Made by a program: the position numbers and the translations under genes | The notes under the pieces: model-generated | What the model was told of the DNA's origin: nothing | The model's database searches: none | What the model saw: only the letters and a program-made list of their open reading frames with translations | Shown here: positions 7,667 to 15,027 of the stretch, in pieces | Numbering within the stretch: position 1 is the first letter of the stretch | Layout: each line of letters begins with the position of its first letter | Assembly (NCBI GenBank): GCA_019459525.1 | Contig: JAIBEY010000045.1 | Span: 1-38,585 of the forward strand | Reading direction: 5' to 3' | Source of the DNA: Prolixibacteraceae bacterium | Lineage (GTDB): Bacteria > Bacteroidota > Bacteroidia > Bacteroidales > Prolixibacteraceae | Length of the DNA: 38,585 nt

Positions 7667-9184
7667 CTACATTTCCACCTTTTTACCGTATCCGGCCTCA
7701 CGTTTCTCGGCGGCTTCAATCCATTTGGGTAACAGGTTTTGTTTGAATGTCTGCTTCTCTTCGCGCAGTTTTTTCACATCCAAGCCGATAAATTCCTGAG
7801 CTTTATCTTTGGTGGCAATATCCGGATAAGGCACTTCCTGGGTGAACCCTTTGCTAGCCAATAACCGCGCAAGCTTAACACGTGTTTCTCCGGCAATAGC
7901 AATTCCTGTCGAAATGATACGGCCTATTTCAACCGGGGCATGGAATGAAGCTCCGTGACTAGCCGCAGCAAAATCCCAGCGCCATTGTGCATGACGGATT
8001 CCCATCAAAATATCTTTCATTTCGGCTTCGGTAGCTCCCAAATCCCAGGCTTTTTTAGCTTCAACATGAGCAAAAACCAGCAATTCTTCCAGCTTGTCGC
8101 GGTTCTCAATAATTTTATCCTGACGGTCGTACACATTCTGAACCAGCTTGGCCGTTTCCTCGCGGTGACAAACCTGGCACGAATTGGCCACATTATTCAA
8201 TGGCGACTGAATGTGGTGATCTGTGAATTTCTGTCCGCCTTCACTTTTGTAAGGCATGTGGCAGTCGGCACACGAAACGCCGCGCTCGGCATGAATTCCC
8301 ATCGAATGGGTTTCGTATTCTGGATGCTGGGCTTTCAGCATGGGCGCTTTGCTCAGGTCGTGAGTCCAGTCGGAAAACTCGATTTCGTCATAATATTTTT
8401 CAATATTTTCGGCGCTCATTCCTTTATCCCAAGGGAAAGTCAGGTAATTGGCGCCTTCCACTTTGTGTTTGTCGAAATAATATTCCACATGGCACTGAGC
8501 ACAAACCAGTGTGCGCATTTCCTGATGAGTAGCTTTGGTAATGTCTTTCCCCTGACGTTCGAAAGCTTCGATCAATCCGGGGCGCGAAATGTGCAGGTTC
8601 ATGGTTTTCGAGTCGTGGCAATCGGCGCAGCCAATCGGATTCACTACTTCGGAACCTAAAGCCGACCATTTGCCTTTGTAGAATTCTGTCACACCCTTTT
8701 CCTGCATCAGGCGCGGAACATCAGGGCTTTTGCAGGTCCAGCAGGTTGAAGGTTGCGGTCCATCGGTATCATTGGTTGGTCCTCCGGTGCGTAAGGTATT
8801 TCGGATATCTTCAATGGCATAAAAATGTCCGCGTCCCTGGCTGTAATCTCTCGAAAAACCATATCCGGCCCAAAGAACCACCAACCGCGGATCAACTTCC
8901 AGCATGTCGATCATCCGGCTTCCGTTGTATTTACTGGCAAAAGCGGTATCAGCAGTTTGGTAATACGACTGAAACTCACGCGGATAATTTTCGCCCCAAA
9001 CTTCATTCCGGGGTTCGAATTGCGAAATTTCCGTCTTCGGAACATTTACGAAAACAGCTTCGGCACGGCGCTCGATAACCGACGAGGCCAGTAATCCGAC
9101 TAAAAAAACGACAACGATGGTAACAAAGAAAATAAGCCAGGCCATCCATGGGCGCTTTTCAATAATTTGTGTGATAGGTTTCAT
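7667..9184 (-). CDS. nrfA: Ammonia-forming cytochrome c nitrite reductase NrfA
   Basis: A 505-aa pentahaem enzyme that reduces nitrite to ammonium with six electrons in the periplasm. The N-terminal helix (WMAWLIFFVTIVVVFLVGLLAS, about 13-34) is an uncleaved anchor or signal. The catalytic haem site is the diagnostic CWTCK (148-152), in which lysine replaces histidine. Four CxxCH sites follow: CADCH 186-190, CAQCH 228-232, CADCH 305-309 and CQVCH 336-340. The KAQHPE segment (284-289) matches the conserved K-x-Q-H motif near the active-site calcium. Length is normal for the family. The gene lies 56 bases downstream of nrfH, its membrane electron donor, and shares the palindrome-bearing upstream region. 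Confidence 0.97.
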   Translation of the reverse strand: MKPITQIIEKRPWMAWLIFFVTIVVVFLVGLLASSVIERRAEAVFVNVPKTEISQFEPRNEVWGENYPREFQSYYQTADTAFASKYNGSRMIDMLEVDPRLVVLWAGYGFSRDYSQGRGHFYAIEDIRNTLRTGGPTNDTDGPQPSTCWTCKSPDVPRLMQEKGVTEFYKGKWSALGSEVVNPIGCADCHDSKTMNLHISRPGLIEAFERQGKDITKATHQEMRTLVCAQCHVEYYFDKHKVEGANYLTFPWDKGMSAENIEKYYDEIEFSDWTHDLSKAPMLKAQHPEYETHSMGIHAERGVSCADCHMPYKSEGGQKFTDHHIQSPLNNVANSCQVCHREETAKLVQNVYDRQDKIIENRDKLEELLVFAHVEAKKAWDLGATEAEMKDILMGIRHAQWRWDFAAASHGASFHAPVEIGRIISTGIAIAGETRVKLARLLASKGFTQEVPYPDIATKDKAQEFIGLDVKKLREEKQTFKQNLLPKWIEAAEKREAGYGKKVEM

Positions 9185-9240
9185 AAGAGATATTTTTTGT
9201 TGTTATTATTTCTGAATAAATTGAAAATAGGTTCGGGGTT

Positions 9241-9819
9241 TTAGTCGGCCATCGCTTCTTTTAGCCAGTCCGGAACCGGACTTTCGGGCAGCGGAACCCG
9301 GGCATTAGGTGTGCTACTCAAACTATTAACCCGTCCGTGTGGAACTTCGCGGTGACATTCCCAGCAAACGCGATCGGTGCGTTGGGCGTGCAAATCTTTT
9401 ACCGAAGCACTCAACTTCGGATCGACCAATAATTTGGAATGACAGCGGACACAATTCTGATGAACCACATCACGCCCAGCCTCGTGAATAAAAATAACCT
9501 GCGGCTCCAGCCGGAGAGCAAACATGGAGGCATGGCGCATTCCGTCTTTGGCCTTAAAAAAGTATTTGTTGAAAACGTTGTTGTGCGGTACATGGCAGTC
9601 GTTGCAATTGGTGTATTCGCGGTGAGAACTGTGCCCCCAGGTGGCATACTGCGGCGCCATAATGTGGCAATTGACACAGGTTTCAGGCTCATCCGATAAA
9701 TACGAATAGGCTTTGCTCACATAAAACAGGAAGAAAAACAGTCCAATGAAGATTCCAAATAATAACAACACTGGAAACCTCCATTGTTTTGGCGGAAGAA
9801 AATGCAATATAAATTTCAT
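9241..9819 (-). CDS. nrfH: NrfH tetrahaem quinol dehydrogenase subunit
   Basis: A 192-aa member of the NapC/NirT family that takes electrons from menaquinol and feeds NrfA. One N-terminal membrane helix (about 16-36) is followed by four CxxCH haem sites: CVNCH 48-52, CNDCH 72-76, CVRCH 123-127 and CWECH 152-156. The first is followed by Ile-Met (CHxM), as in NrfH, where methionine is the unusual distal ligand. It is the first gene of an nrfHA operon, with a Crp/Fnr-like palindrome about 80-100 bases upstream. Start ATG 9819 leaves a short cytoplasmic tail before the membrane anchor. Confidence 0.96.
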   Translation of the reverse strand: MKFILHFLPPKQWRFPVLLLFGIFIGLFFFLFYVSKAYSYLSDEPETCVNCHIMAPQYATWGHSSHREYTNCNDCHVPHNNVFNKYFFKAKDGMRHASMFALRLEPQVIFIHEAGRDVVHQNCVRCHSKLLVDPKLSASVKDLHAQRTDRVCWECHREVPHGRVNSLSSTPNARVPLPESPVPDWLKEAMAD

Positions 9820-9900
9820 AGCTGTAAGGTTATGGCAGAAATCAGTTTTTTATCTGATTTTCAATCTGCAACATAAAAATACAGCTATTAAATGGAATAA

Positions 9901-9920
9901 TTTGTAACGTATGTTACAAA
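9901..9920 (-). promoter_or_regulatory. Crp/Fnr-like operator upstream of nrfH
   Basis: A perfect palindrome TTTGTAAC-GTAT-GTTACAAA (8-bp arms) centred about 91 bases upstream of the nrfH ATG. Size, symmetry and location fit a Crp/Fnr-superfamily site. GTAAC/GTTAC half-sites recall those proposed for the nitrosative-stress regulator HcpR in some anaerobes (recollection, not searched). A partial -7 match (TATGTTGC, minus strand, about 9870) lies between it and the gene. Confidence 0.65.
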
Positions 9921-9967
9921 AGGGAATTGTTATTGAACATGAATTGCAACACGCGATAAAATATGGC

Positions 9968-11443
9968 TTACTTCTTCAGCTCCCAGCTCACTCCGTCTTT
10001 GCCATCTTTGATGTCGAAGCCAATGTCGGCAAGTTCGTTGCGGATTTTATCCGAAGTTGCCCAGTCTTTGTTGGTTTTGGCTTCTGCACGAAGTTTCATC
10101 AGCAAAGAAACTACGTCGTTCAGCACTTCGCTATTTCCGGCTTCGGCCTGAGTATCGGCTTTTAAACCGAAAATATCGAACACAAAAGCGTTGAAAAGCG
10201 ATTTTAAAGCCTCGCGGTCTTCAGTGGTGATGGTTGATTTTCCGTCGGCTACCGAATTGATCATCTTCACGCCTTCGAACAGGTAGGCAATGGCAATCGG
10301 GCTGTTCAGGTCGTCGGCCATGGCGGCGTAGCAATTGTCAGATAATTCAGCAATATTTACAGAAGATGTTCCGGAAACGGGCAAGGTTTCAATTTTAGCC
10401 GTGGCTTTCATCAAACGTTCCAGTCCTTTTTCTGAAGCCTGAAGCGCTTCGTTCGAGAAATCGAGCGTACTGCGATAGTGTGCCTGCAACATGAAAAAGC
10501 GGATGGTCATTGGGCTGTATGCCTTTTCGAGCAGCGGATGATTCCCATTGAAAAATTGTTCCAGCGAAATGGCATTTCCGAGCGATTTGCCCATTTTTTG
10601 GCCGTTCAGGGTAATCATGTTGTTGTGCATCCAATAGCGAACGGCAGGTTTTCCGTGAGCAGCCTGTGCCTGCGCCATTTCGGCTTCGTGGTGCGGAAAT
10701 GTCAAGTCCATTCCACCACCGTGAATATCAAATGTTTCGCCCAGATACTTGCAGCTCATAGCCGTACATTCCATATGCCAGCCCGGAAATCCGTCGCTCC
10801 AGGGCGAAGGCCAGCGCATGATATGTTCGGGCGAAGCTTTTTTCCAGATAGCAAAATCCAGTCCGGAGCGTTTTTCATCCTGCCCATCCAAGGTGCGGGT
10901 ATTGCAAAGCAAATCTTCAATCTTCCGGCCCGAAAGTTTTCCGTAGTCATTTCCAGAAGCAAATTTTTCCACATCAAAATACACCGAGCCATTGCTTTCA
11001 TAAGCATATCCGGAACTCAATATTTTTTTCACTTCCTCAATCTGCTCAATGATATGGCCCGAAGCGCGAGGTTCAATACTGGGTGATTCGAGGTTCAGTA
11101 GCGCCATAGCTTCGTGGTACATATTGGTGTATTTTTGTACCACTTCCATCGGTTCCAATTCGTCGAGCTTCGCCTGCTGGGCAATTTTATCCTCACCTTC
11201 GTCGGCATCGGCCACCAAATGTCCTACATCAGTGATGTTGCGCACATAACGCACTTTGTAGCCAATCTGTTTCAGGAAACGGAACAGCAAATCGAAACTG
11301 ATAGCCGAGCGTGCATGACCTAAATGTGGCGGCCCATAAACGGTTGGTCCACAAACGTACAACCCAACCTTGCCGGGAACCAGCGGTTCAAAAACTTCTT
11401 TTTTGCGGGTAAGTGTGTTGTAAATTTGTATTTCCGGGATCAT
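9968..11443 (-). CDS. cysS: Cysteinyl-tRNA synthetase
   Basis: A 491-aa class I aminoacyl-tRNA synthetase that charges tRNA-Cys. The HIGH-type motif is HLGH at residues 40-43 ([10 protein letters not shown]). The KMSKS loop appears as KMGKS in [14 protein letters not shown]. The zinc ligands that select cysteine are visible as Cys31 (YVCGPTVY), the Cys in WHMECTAMS and the His pair in FPHHEAE. ATG 11443 was chosen rather than the upstream in-frame start at 11500 because a promoter (-7 TACATTTG at 11467-11474) falls between them and the protein begins [15 protein letters not shown] as in relatives. Its divergent neighbour is the methionine locus, so cysteine and methionine genes flank one control region. 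Confidence 0.97.
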   Translation of the reverse strand: MIPEIQIYNTLTRKKEVFEPLVPGKVGLYVCGPTVYGPPHLGHARSAISFDLLFRFLKQIGYKVRYVRNITDVGHLVADADEGEDKIAQQAKLDELEPMEVVQKYTNMYHEAMALLNLESPSIEPRASGHIIEQIEEVKKILSSGYAYESNGSVYFDVEKFASGNDYGKLSGRKIEDLLCNTRTLDGQDEKRSGLDFAIWKKASPEHIMRWPSPWSDGFPGWHMECTAMSCKYLGETFDIHGGGMDLTFPHHEAEMAQAQAAHGKPAVRYWMHNNMITLNGQKMGKSLGNAISLEQFFNGNHPLLEKAYSPMTIRFFMLQAHYRSTLDFSNEALQASEKGLERLMKATAKIETLPVSGTSSVNIAELSDNCYAAMADDLNSPIAIAYLFEGVKMINSVADGKSTITTEDREALKSLFNAFVFDIFGLKADTQAEAGNSEVLNDVVSLLMKLRAEAKTNKDWATSDKIRNELADIGFDIKDGKDGVSWELKK

Positions 11444-11466
11444 AACTTTTGATTTTTTTGATGCTG

Positions 11467-11474
11467 CAAATGTA
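11467..11474 (-). promoter_or_regulatory. Bacteroidota -7 promoter element for cysS
   Basis: The minus strand reads TACATTTG, followed by C, an exact TAnnTTTG match 24 bases before the ATG at 11443. A TTG (11500-11498) lies 23 bases upstream as a candidate -33 box. Confidence 0.65.
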
Positions 11475-11605
11475 AAAATTATTGATGAAAGGACAGACAA
11501 TGCCGGATTACCTTCATTTATATGTAATAATAAGTAAAGATAGATTGCTATTCGTAATTAAAACATCAACTTTTGCTAAAACGACTCACTCAAAATGAGG
11601 TTTTG

Positions 11606-11637
11606 TTTGCCAAATCGGTTTTTTGAACTTATTTTTG
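11606..11637 (+). promoter_or_regulatory. Consensus Bacteroidota promoter of the methionine locus
   Basis: TTTG at 11606-11609 and TATTTTTG at 11630-11637 are separated by 20 bases, matching TTTG-N19-21-TAnnTTTG in full. Transcription would start near 11644, about 35 bases before the riboswitch. Confidence 0.75.
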
Positions 11638-11677
11638 TCTCATTATCAAATAATCCTCGCACAAACTGATTGTTTGA

Positions 11678-11772
11678 TTATAAAGAAGAGCGGAGAGATC
11701 GGGCTCAGCGAAACTCTGGCAACCAGCTGAAACAGAAAAGGTGCCAATACCCGGCCGGAAACGGAATTATAA
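11678..11772 (+). ncRNA. SAM-I-type (S-box) riboswitch
   Basis: The leader carries the S-box core in order: AGAGCGGAGAGATCGGGCTC (P2 region), GAAACTCTGGCAACCAGC (the conserved GAAACxCxGGCAACC J3/P3 element), AAGGTGCCAATACCCG (the GGTGCNAAT element of P4/J4) and a closing P1 helix TTATAA/TTATAA at 11678-11683 and 11767-11772. S-box RNAs bind S-adenosylmethionine and turn off sulfur and methionine genes. No intrinsic terminator follows P1; instead a 21-codon ORF begins 15 bases later. Control may therefore be at translation or through P1/downstream pairing rather than classic termination. Genes downstream are homocysteine and methionine synthesis genes, as expected. Confidence 0.9.
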
Positions 11773-11786
11773 TTTAAACAAAACAA

Positions 11787-11852
11787 ATGAAACCACTTTC
11801 TATTTTACATCTCCTGAGTTTCATGTACTTCTCTAACGGGTGCATGTGCTAA
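11787..11852 (+). CDS. 21-residue Met/Cys-rich leader ORF behind the SAM riboswitch
   Basis: A 22-codon frame starts 15 bases after riboswitch helix P1 (leader AAACAAAACAA-ATG) and ends in TAA. It encodes MKPLSILHLL, then SFMYFS, and finishes NGCMC. Three Met (including the initiator) and two Cys make about a quarter of the residues sulfur-containing, which is high. The middle is hydrophobic, so it could insert in a membrane. Possible roles: a leader peptide whose translation senses charged tRNA-Met or tRNA-Cys, a small metal- or sulfur-handling protein with its C-terminal CxC, or a chance ORF. It precedes the homocysteine genes by 108 bases and would be the first cistron of the transcript. 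No homologue was checked. Confidence 0.55.
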   Translation: MKPLSILHLLSFMYFSNGCMC

Positions 11853-11883
11853 ATCCAATCTTAAGTCACGTAAAAATTTCAAT

Positions 11884-11940
11884 ACAAAGACTCAAAGACA
11901 CGAAAGAAATAAAACTTAGTGCCTTCGTGGCTTTGTGTTT
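11884..11940. repeat. Imperfect inverted repeat (CACGAARGCAC-type hairpin)
   Basis: Left arm ACAAAGACTCAAAGACACG and right arm (as complement) ACACAAAGCCACGAAGGCAC match at about 18 of 23 positions across a short A-rich centre. Similar 'ACAAAGACACGAAGG' hairpins are scattered in many bacterial genomes as non-coding repeats. It lies in the leader between the 21-aa ORF and the DUF39 gene and ends 20 bases before that gene's ATG. Confidence 0.6.
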
Positions 11941-11960
11941 AAGCATAAAATATTCAAACT

Positions 11961-13127
11961 ATGAGCATTCAAAAAACATACGAAGAAATTAACGAGAAAA
12001 TCCGGCGGGGTGAAGCGGTAGTTTTGACCGCTGAGGAAGTTTCGCAAATGGCACTCACCGCCTCTCCGGAAGAAATCGCGGAAAAGGTGGACGTGGTGAC
12101 TACTGCCACTTTTGGAGCCATGTGCTCTTCCGGTGCAATTATAAACTTTGGACACGCCAATCCACCCATCCGGATGGAAAAAATACGGCTGAACGGAGTG
12201 CCTGCCTACGAGGGTCTGGCTGCTGTTGACACGTACATCGGCGCAACTGCCTGCGATCCGGAGAATCCGAAATACGGTGGCGCACATGTCATTCAGGATT
12301 TGATCGACGGCAAAGATATTGAACTTGAAGCCTGGGGAAAAGGCACCGATTGTTACCCCCGAAAACACATCAAAACCATCATCAATAAGGAAACGGTGAA
12401 CGAAATGATCCTGTTCAACCCGCGCAATGCCTACCAGAATTATCCCGTGGCGGTGAATTCCACCTCGCAAATGAAATACACGTACATGGGAAATTTGCTT
12501 CCTAACATGCGCAATGCCACCTATTCCACTTCCGGCGAACTGAGTCCGTTGCTGAACGACCCGGAAATGAAAACCATTGGCATCGGAACCCGCATTTTTC
12601 TGGGCGGAACACAAGGTTTTGTGGTTTGGCCTGGAACGCAGTTCAACACCTCGAAACCGAAAAACGAGCATGGCGTTCCGGTTGGTAATTCGGCTACGCT
12701 GGCCGTGATGGGCAATTTGAAAGAAATGTCGTCGGAATTTTTGCAGGCGGCTTATTACGAAAAATACGGCGTGAGTTTATTTGTGGGGATCGGAATCCCG
12801 ATTCCGGTGCTGAATGCCGATATCGCAAAAAATGTCTCCATCAGGAACGAGCAAATTGAAACCACTGTTTGCGATTACGGAGTAGAAGGTAGCCCTGCCC
12901 TTGGCCGGGTAACTTATGCAGAATTACGTTCCGGAGAAATTGAAGTTCAGGGGAAAAAGATACGGACCGCACCGGTTTCGAGCCTGAGCAAAGCACGCAA
13001 AATCGCTGAAATCCTGAAACAATCGATTCTGGCTGGCGAATTTGAGATCAGCAAACCGGTTCAGATGTTTCCGACAAATACCTCATTGAAATCACTAAAA
13101 GAAATTAAGGGAGGAAACGAATCATGA
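11961..13127 (+). CDS. DUF39 / HcyBio homocysteine biosynthesis protein
   Basis: A 388-aa cytosolic protein of the PF01837 family. The hallmark segments are VVTTATFGAMCSSGAIINFGHANPP, GLAAVDTYIGATACDPENPKYGGAHVIQDLI and GKGTDCYPRKH, with conserved cysteines at 55, 98 and 131. In Methanosarcina the homologue MA1821 works with MA1822 to build homocysteine from aspartate semialdehyde and sulfide, bypassing O-acetylhomoserine. A cysteine persulfide intermediate has been proposed. No C-terminal CBS pair is present, unlike some archaeal members. The stop overlaps the next start (ATGA), so the two are translationally coupled. It lies behind a SAM riboswitch. Confidence 0.92.
   Translation: MSIQKTYEEINEKIRRGEAVVLTAEEVSQMALTASPEEIAEKVDVVTTATFGAMCSSGAIINFGHANPPIRMEKIRLNGVPAYEGLAAVDTYIGATACDPENPKYGGAHVIQDLIDGKDIELEAWGKGTDCYPRKHIKTIINKETVNEMILFNPRNAYQNYPVAVNSTSQMKYTYMGNLLPNMRNATYSTSGELSPLLNDPEMKTIGIGTRIFLGGTQGFVVWPGTQFNTSKPKNEHGVPVGNSATLAVMGNLKEMSSEFLQAAYYEKYGVSLFVGIGIPIPVLNADIAKNVSIRNEQIETTVCDYGVEGSPALGRVTYAELRSGEIEVQGKKIRTAPVSSLSKARKIAEILKQSILAGEFEISKPVQMFPTNTSLKSLKEIKGGNES
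13108..13114 (+). promoter_or_regulatory. Strong Shine-Dalgarno-like site before the NIL-ferredoxin gene
   Basis: AGGGAGG lies 9 bases before the ATG at 13124, inside the end of the DUF39 gene. Such sites are unusual in Bacteroidota and, with the ATGA overlap, support coupled translation. Confidence 0.5.
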
Positions 13128-13543
13128 AAATGCAGAAAAAAAGATATGTCCTGAAGTTTCCACCACAAAGTGGAGATCAGCCGTTTAGCTACCATTTGGT
13201 AAAAGATTTCGACATTCGGATTAATATTCTTCGGGCTGAAGTTTGGCCGGGGAAAACCGGAAGTTTGGTGCTGGAACTGGAAGGAACAACCACCAACCTG
13301 AAAAATGGAATCGCTTATTTGCAGGAAAATCAGGTGAGCTGCGAGCCGCTGAACAAAAAAATTACCTGGAATCAGGAGCGATGCATCAGTTGCGGAAATT
13401 GCACGGCTGTGTGTTTCGCCGGAGCCTTGCAACTGGATCCGGAAAAATGGGAACTTCAGTTCGATCCGGAAAAATGTATTGTTTGCGAACTTTGCGTTCC
13501 GGCGTGCCCGCTGAATTTGTTTAAGATCGATTTTAGGGAATAG
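13124..13543 (+). CDS. NIL domain / 2[4Fe-4S] ferredoxin, partner of DUF39
   Basis: A 139-aa protein. Residues about 5-78 form a NIL domain (small ligand-binding fold also found on methionine ABC transporters). Residues 83-139 are a bacterial-type ferredoxin with two complete clusters: CISCGNCTAVC (Cys 87, 90, 93, 97) and CIVCELCVPAC (Cys 118, 121, 124, 128). This is the architecture of MA1822, which is needed with MA1821 for homocysteine synthesis from sulfide and is thought to supply electrons. The gene overlaps the DUF39 stop by four bases and has a strong ribosome-binding site. An in-frame second ATG at 13130 is possible. Confidence 0.92.
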   Translation: MKMQKKRYVLKFPPQSGDQPFSYHLVKDFDIRINILRAEVWPGKTGSLVLELEGTTTNLKNGIAYLQENQVSCEPLNKKITWNQERCISCGNCTAVCFAGALQLDPEKWELQFDPEKCIVCELCVPACPLNLFKIDFRE

Positions 13544-13548
13544 TTTTT

Positions 13549-13648
13549 TTACCACAGAGAACACGGAGGAAACACAGAGTTCACAAAGAAAAATTTAGAT
13601 TTTGAGTACTCTGTTTTCTCTTTAAGACTCTGCGATCTCTGTGGTTTA
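13549..13648. repeat. Inverted repeat (ACCACAGAGA...CTCTGTGGT hairpin) inside the operon
   Basis: The 128-base gap between the NIL-ferredoxin and COG2122 genes is almost filled by a long imperfect hairpin. ACCACAGAGA at 13551-13560 pairs with TCTCTGTGGT at the other end, and CACAGAGTTCACAAAGA-like inner segments also pair. The consensus 'ACCACAGAGAACACGGAGG' is a dispersed extragenic repeat I recognise from many bacteria. Its stem could stabilise or process the polycistronic mRNA. Confidence 0.7.
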
Positions 13649-13671
13649 TTATATTGATGTAGCAATAATTT

Positions 13672-14418
13672 ATGATCGAACAACGCACATACCGCAATCA
13701 GTTTTCGAAGCAACGATTTCGGTCGTTCGGGATTAATTACAAGGAAACTGACTTGTGGATTGGCGTTGATCCGGACTCTTATCACGACGAAATGCGCGAA
13801 GTTGCACTGGCAAAAGTGATTGCCCTGCGCACTGAAATGGAAGCGTATTTGTTGACTGATCCGGTGTTTGGCAAATCCTTCGAACCACATCAGGTAGAAC
13901 CGAATGCCCCCGAGATTGTTAAGATCATGGCTGAAGCTGCCAATCGTGCCGGAGTTGGACCAATGGCTTCCGTGGCCGGTGTCTTTGCAGAAATGGTTGG
14001 CCAGCATATGATGCAACAGTTTTCTATTCAGGAAATTGCAGTGGAAAATGGAGGAGACATCTTTCTTAAAATTAACCGAAATTTGCTGATGTCGGTTTAT
14101 GCCGGAAGTTCACCTTTGTCGGAAAAGATTGGCATTGAAATTCCGGCGTCAGAGTCACCGCTGGGAGTTTGTACTTCCGCCGGAACAGTTGGCCCATCGG
14201 TAAGTTTTGGAAAAGCGGATGCGGCCATGATTATTTGCCGGAATACGCCTTTGGCTGATGCTTTTGCCACTGGATTTGGCAACCTGGTGAAGACGTCGGA
14301 AGATGTTCAGCGTGTAACGCAGCAAACGGAGCAGTTTCCGGAGATACTTTCAGCTGTGATTATTTGCCATGACAAGATCGGAATCCGTGGGCAGTTTGAA
14401 ATGAAACTATTGCGATAA
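13672..14418 (+). CDS. COG2122 / UPF0280 family protein (sulfide assimilation)
   Basis: A 248-aa soluble protein, distantly related to the ApbE flavin-transferase fold. Recognisable segments are VEPNAPEIVKIMAEAANRAGVGPMASVAGVFAEMVG, VENGGDIFL and SPLGVCTSAGTVGPSVSFGKADAAMIIC. The Methanosarcina homologue MA1715 is reported to promote efficient sulfide use for homocysteine and cysteine synthesis. Its presence beside DUF39 and NIL-ferredoxin genes reproduces the archaeal functional trio. Cys161 (GVCTSAG) is the obvious candidate for sulfur handling, but this is inference. The ORF ends one base before the next ATG. Confidence 0.88.
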   Translation: MIEQRTYRNQFSKQRFRSFGINYKETDLWIGVDPDSYHDEMREVALAKVIALRTEMEAYLLTDPVFGKSFEPHQVEPNAPEIVKIMAEAANRAGVGPMASVAGVFAEMVGQHMMQQFSIQEIAVENGGDIFLKINRNLLMSVYAGSSPLSEKIGIEIPASESPLGVCTSAGTVGPSVSFGKADAAMIICRNTPLADAFATGFGNLVKTSEDVQRVTQQTEQFPEILSAVIICHDKIGIRGQFEMKLLR

Positions 14419-14419
14419 T

Positions 14420-14977
14420 ATGAATCCTGTTCTGGTGATTATTGTATCTTTTTTATTGTTATGGATTATTCTAACAATAGTTGAATTAATTCAACTTCAC
14501 AGGTTTAATTTGATATTTTTCAACTATGGGTTTAATTTATATAAGCGAGAGGTTGATTTTCAGCGCTGTATGTGGAGTAACCTTGATGGGATTTATAATG
14601 AAAAAGAAGGAAAGTATGTATTTATTCCAGAGCAAAAGGTAGGATATTTCGTTACAAATTTTGAGTTATATAGACATTATAATATATTTTTTAATGGGCC
14701 GGTTTTGCCGTTGACAATCTTTGGTTGTTTTTATGAAGAAGAGAGTAGGCTAAAAATCCAGTATAAAATTTCATATAGGCATCTGGCATTGATTGTAATT
14801 GGGATGGTTCCTTGGGTTATTCTCCCATTTTTTATTGGTAGCCTATTGGCATTTGGAATTGGATTGGGAGGAGTACTTTTTTCTCTTTTCTTTTTATCCT
14901 TGATATATTTTTATCAAAAAGGGAAGATGTTAATAATCTCAGATGAGATTGAAAAACTTTTAAGAATTAAAAAATAA
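14420..14977 (+). CDS. Small AT-rich membrane protein of unknown function
   Basis: A 185-aa protein not recognised as any known family. Visible: an N-terminal membrane helix (about 3-22), a soluble stretch of about 100 residues with several Tyr, Phe and Asn, then two helices (about 122-142 and 146-165) and a basic tail (EIEKLLRIKK). It begins one base after the COG2122 stop, so it is probably co-transcribed and coupled. Base composition is clearly more AT-rich than its neighbours (runs such as ttttttattgttatgg), which suggests later insertion into the operon. No link to sulfur metabolism is evident beyond position. Confidence 0.7.
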   Translation: MNPVLVIIVSFLLLWIILTIVELIQLHRFNLIFFNYGFNLYKREVDFQRCMWSNLDGIYNEKEGKYVFIPEQKVGYFVTNFELYRHYNIFFNGPVLPLTIFGCFYEEESRLKIQYKISYRHLALIVIGMVPWVILPFFIGSLLAFGIGLGGVLFSLFFLSLIYFYQKGKMLIISDEIEKLLRIKK

Positions 14978-14982
14978 ACTGG

Positions 14983-15011
14983 TGAGCGGATGACTCGAAG
15001 TCACCTGCTCA
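14983..15011 (+). other. Hairpin between the membrane-protein gene and metH
   Basis: TGAGC-GGA-TGACT pairs with AGTCA-CCT-GCTCA around a 3-base loop, 11 of 13 pairs Watson-Crick. There is no T-tract, so it may be an attenuator, an mRNA-processing site or a stabilising stem just before metH. Confidence 0.5.
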
Positions 15012-15027
15012 CTAAGGCATAAAATTG

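Noticed and set aside
11678-11772. Cobalamin riboswitch before the met locus
   Set aside because: The GAAACxCxGGCAACC and GGTGCNAAT elements are S-box features; no B12 box was seen.
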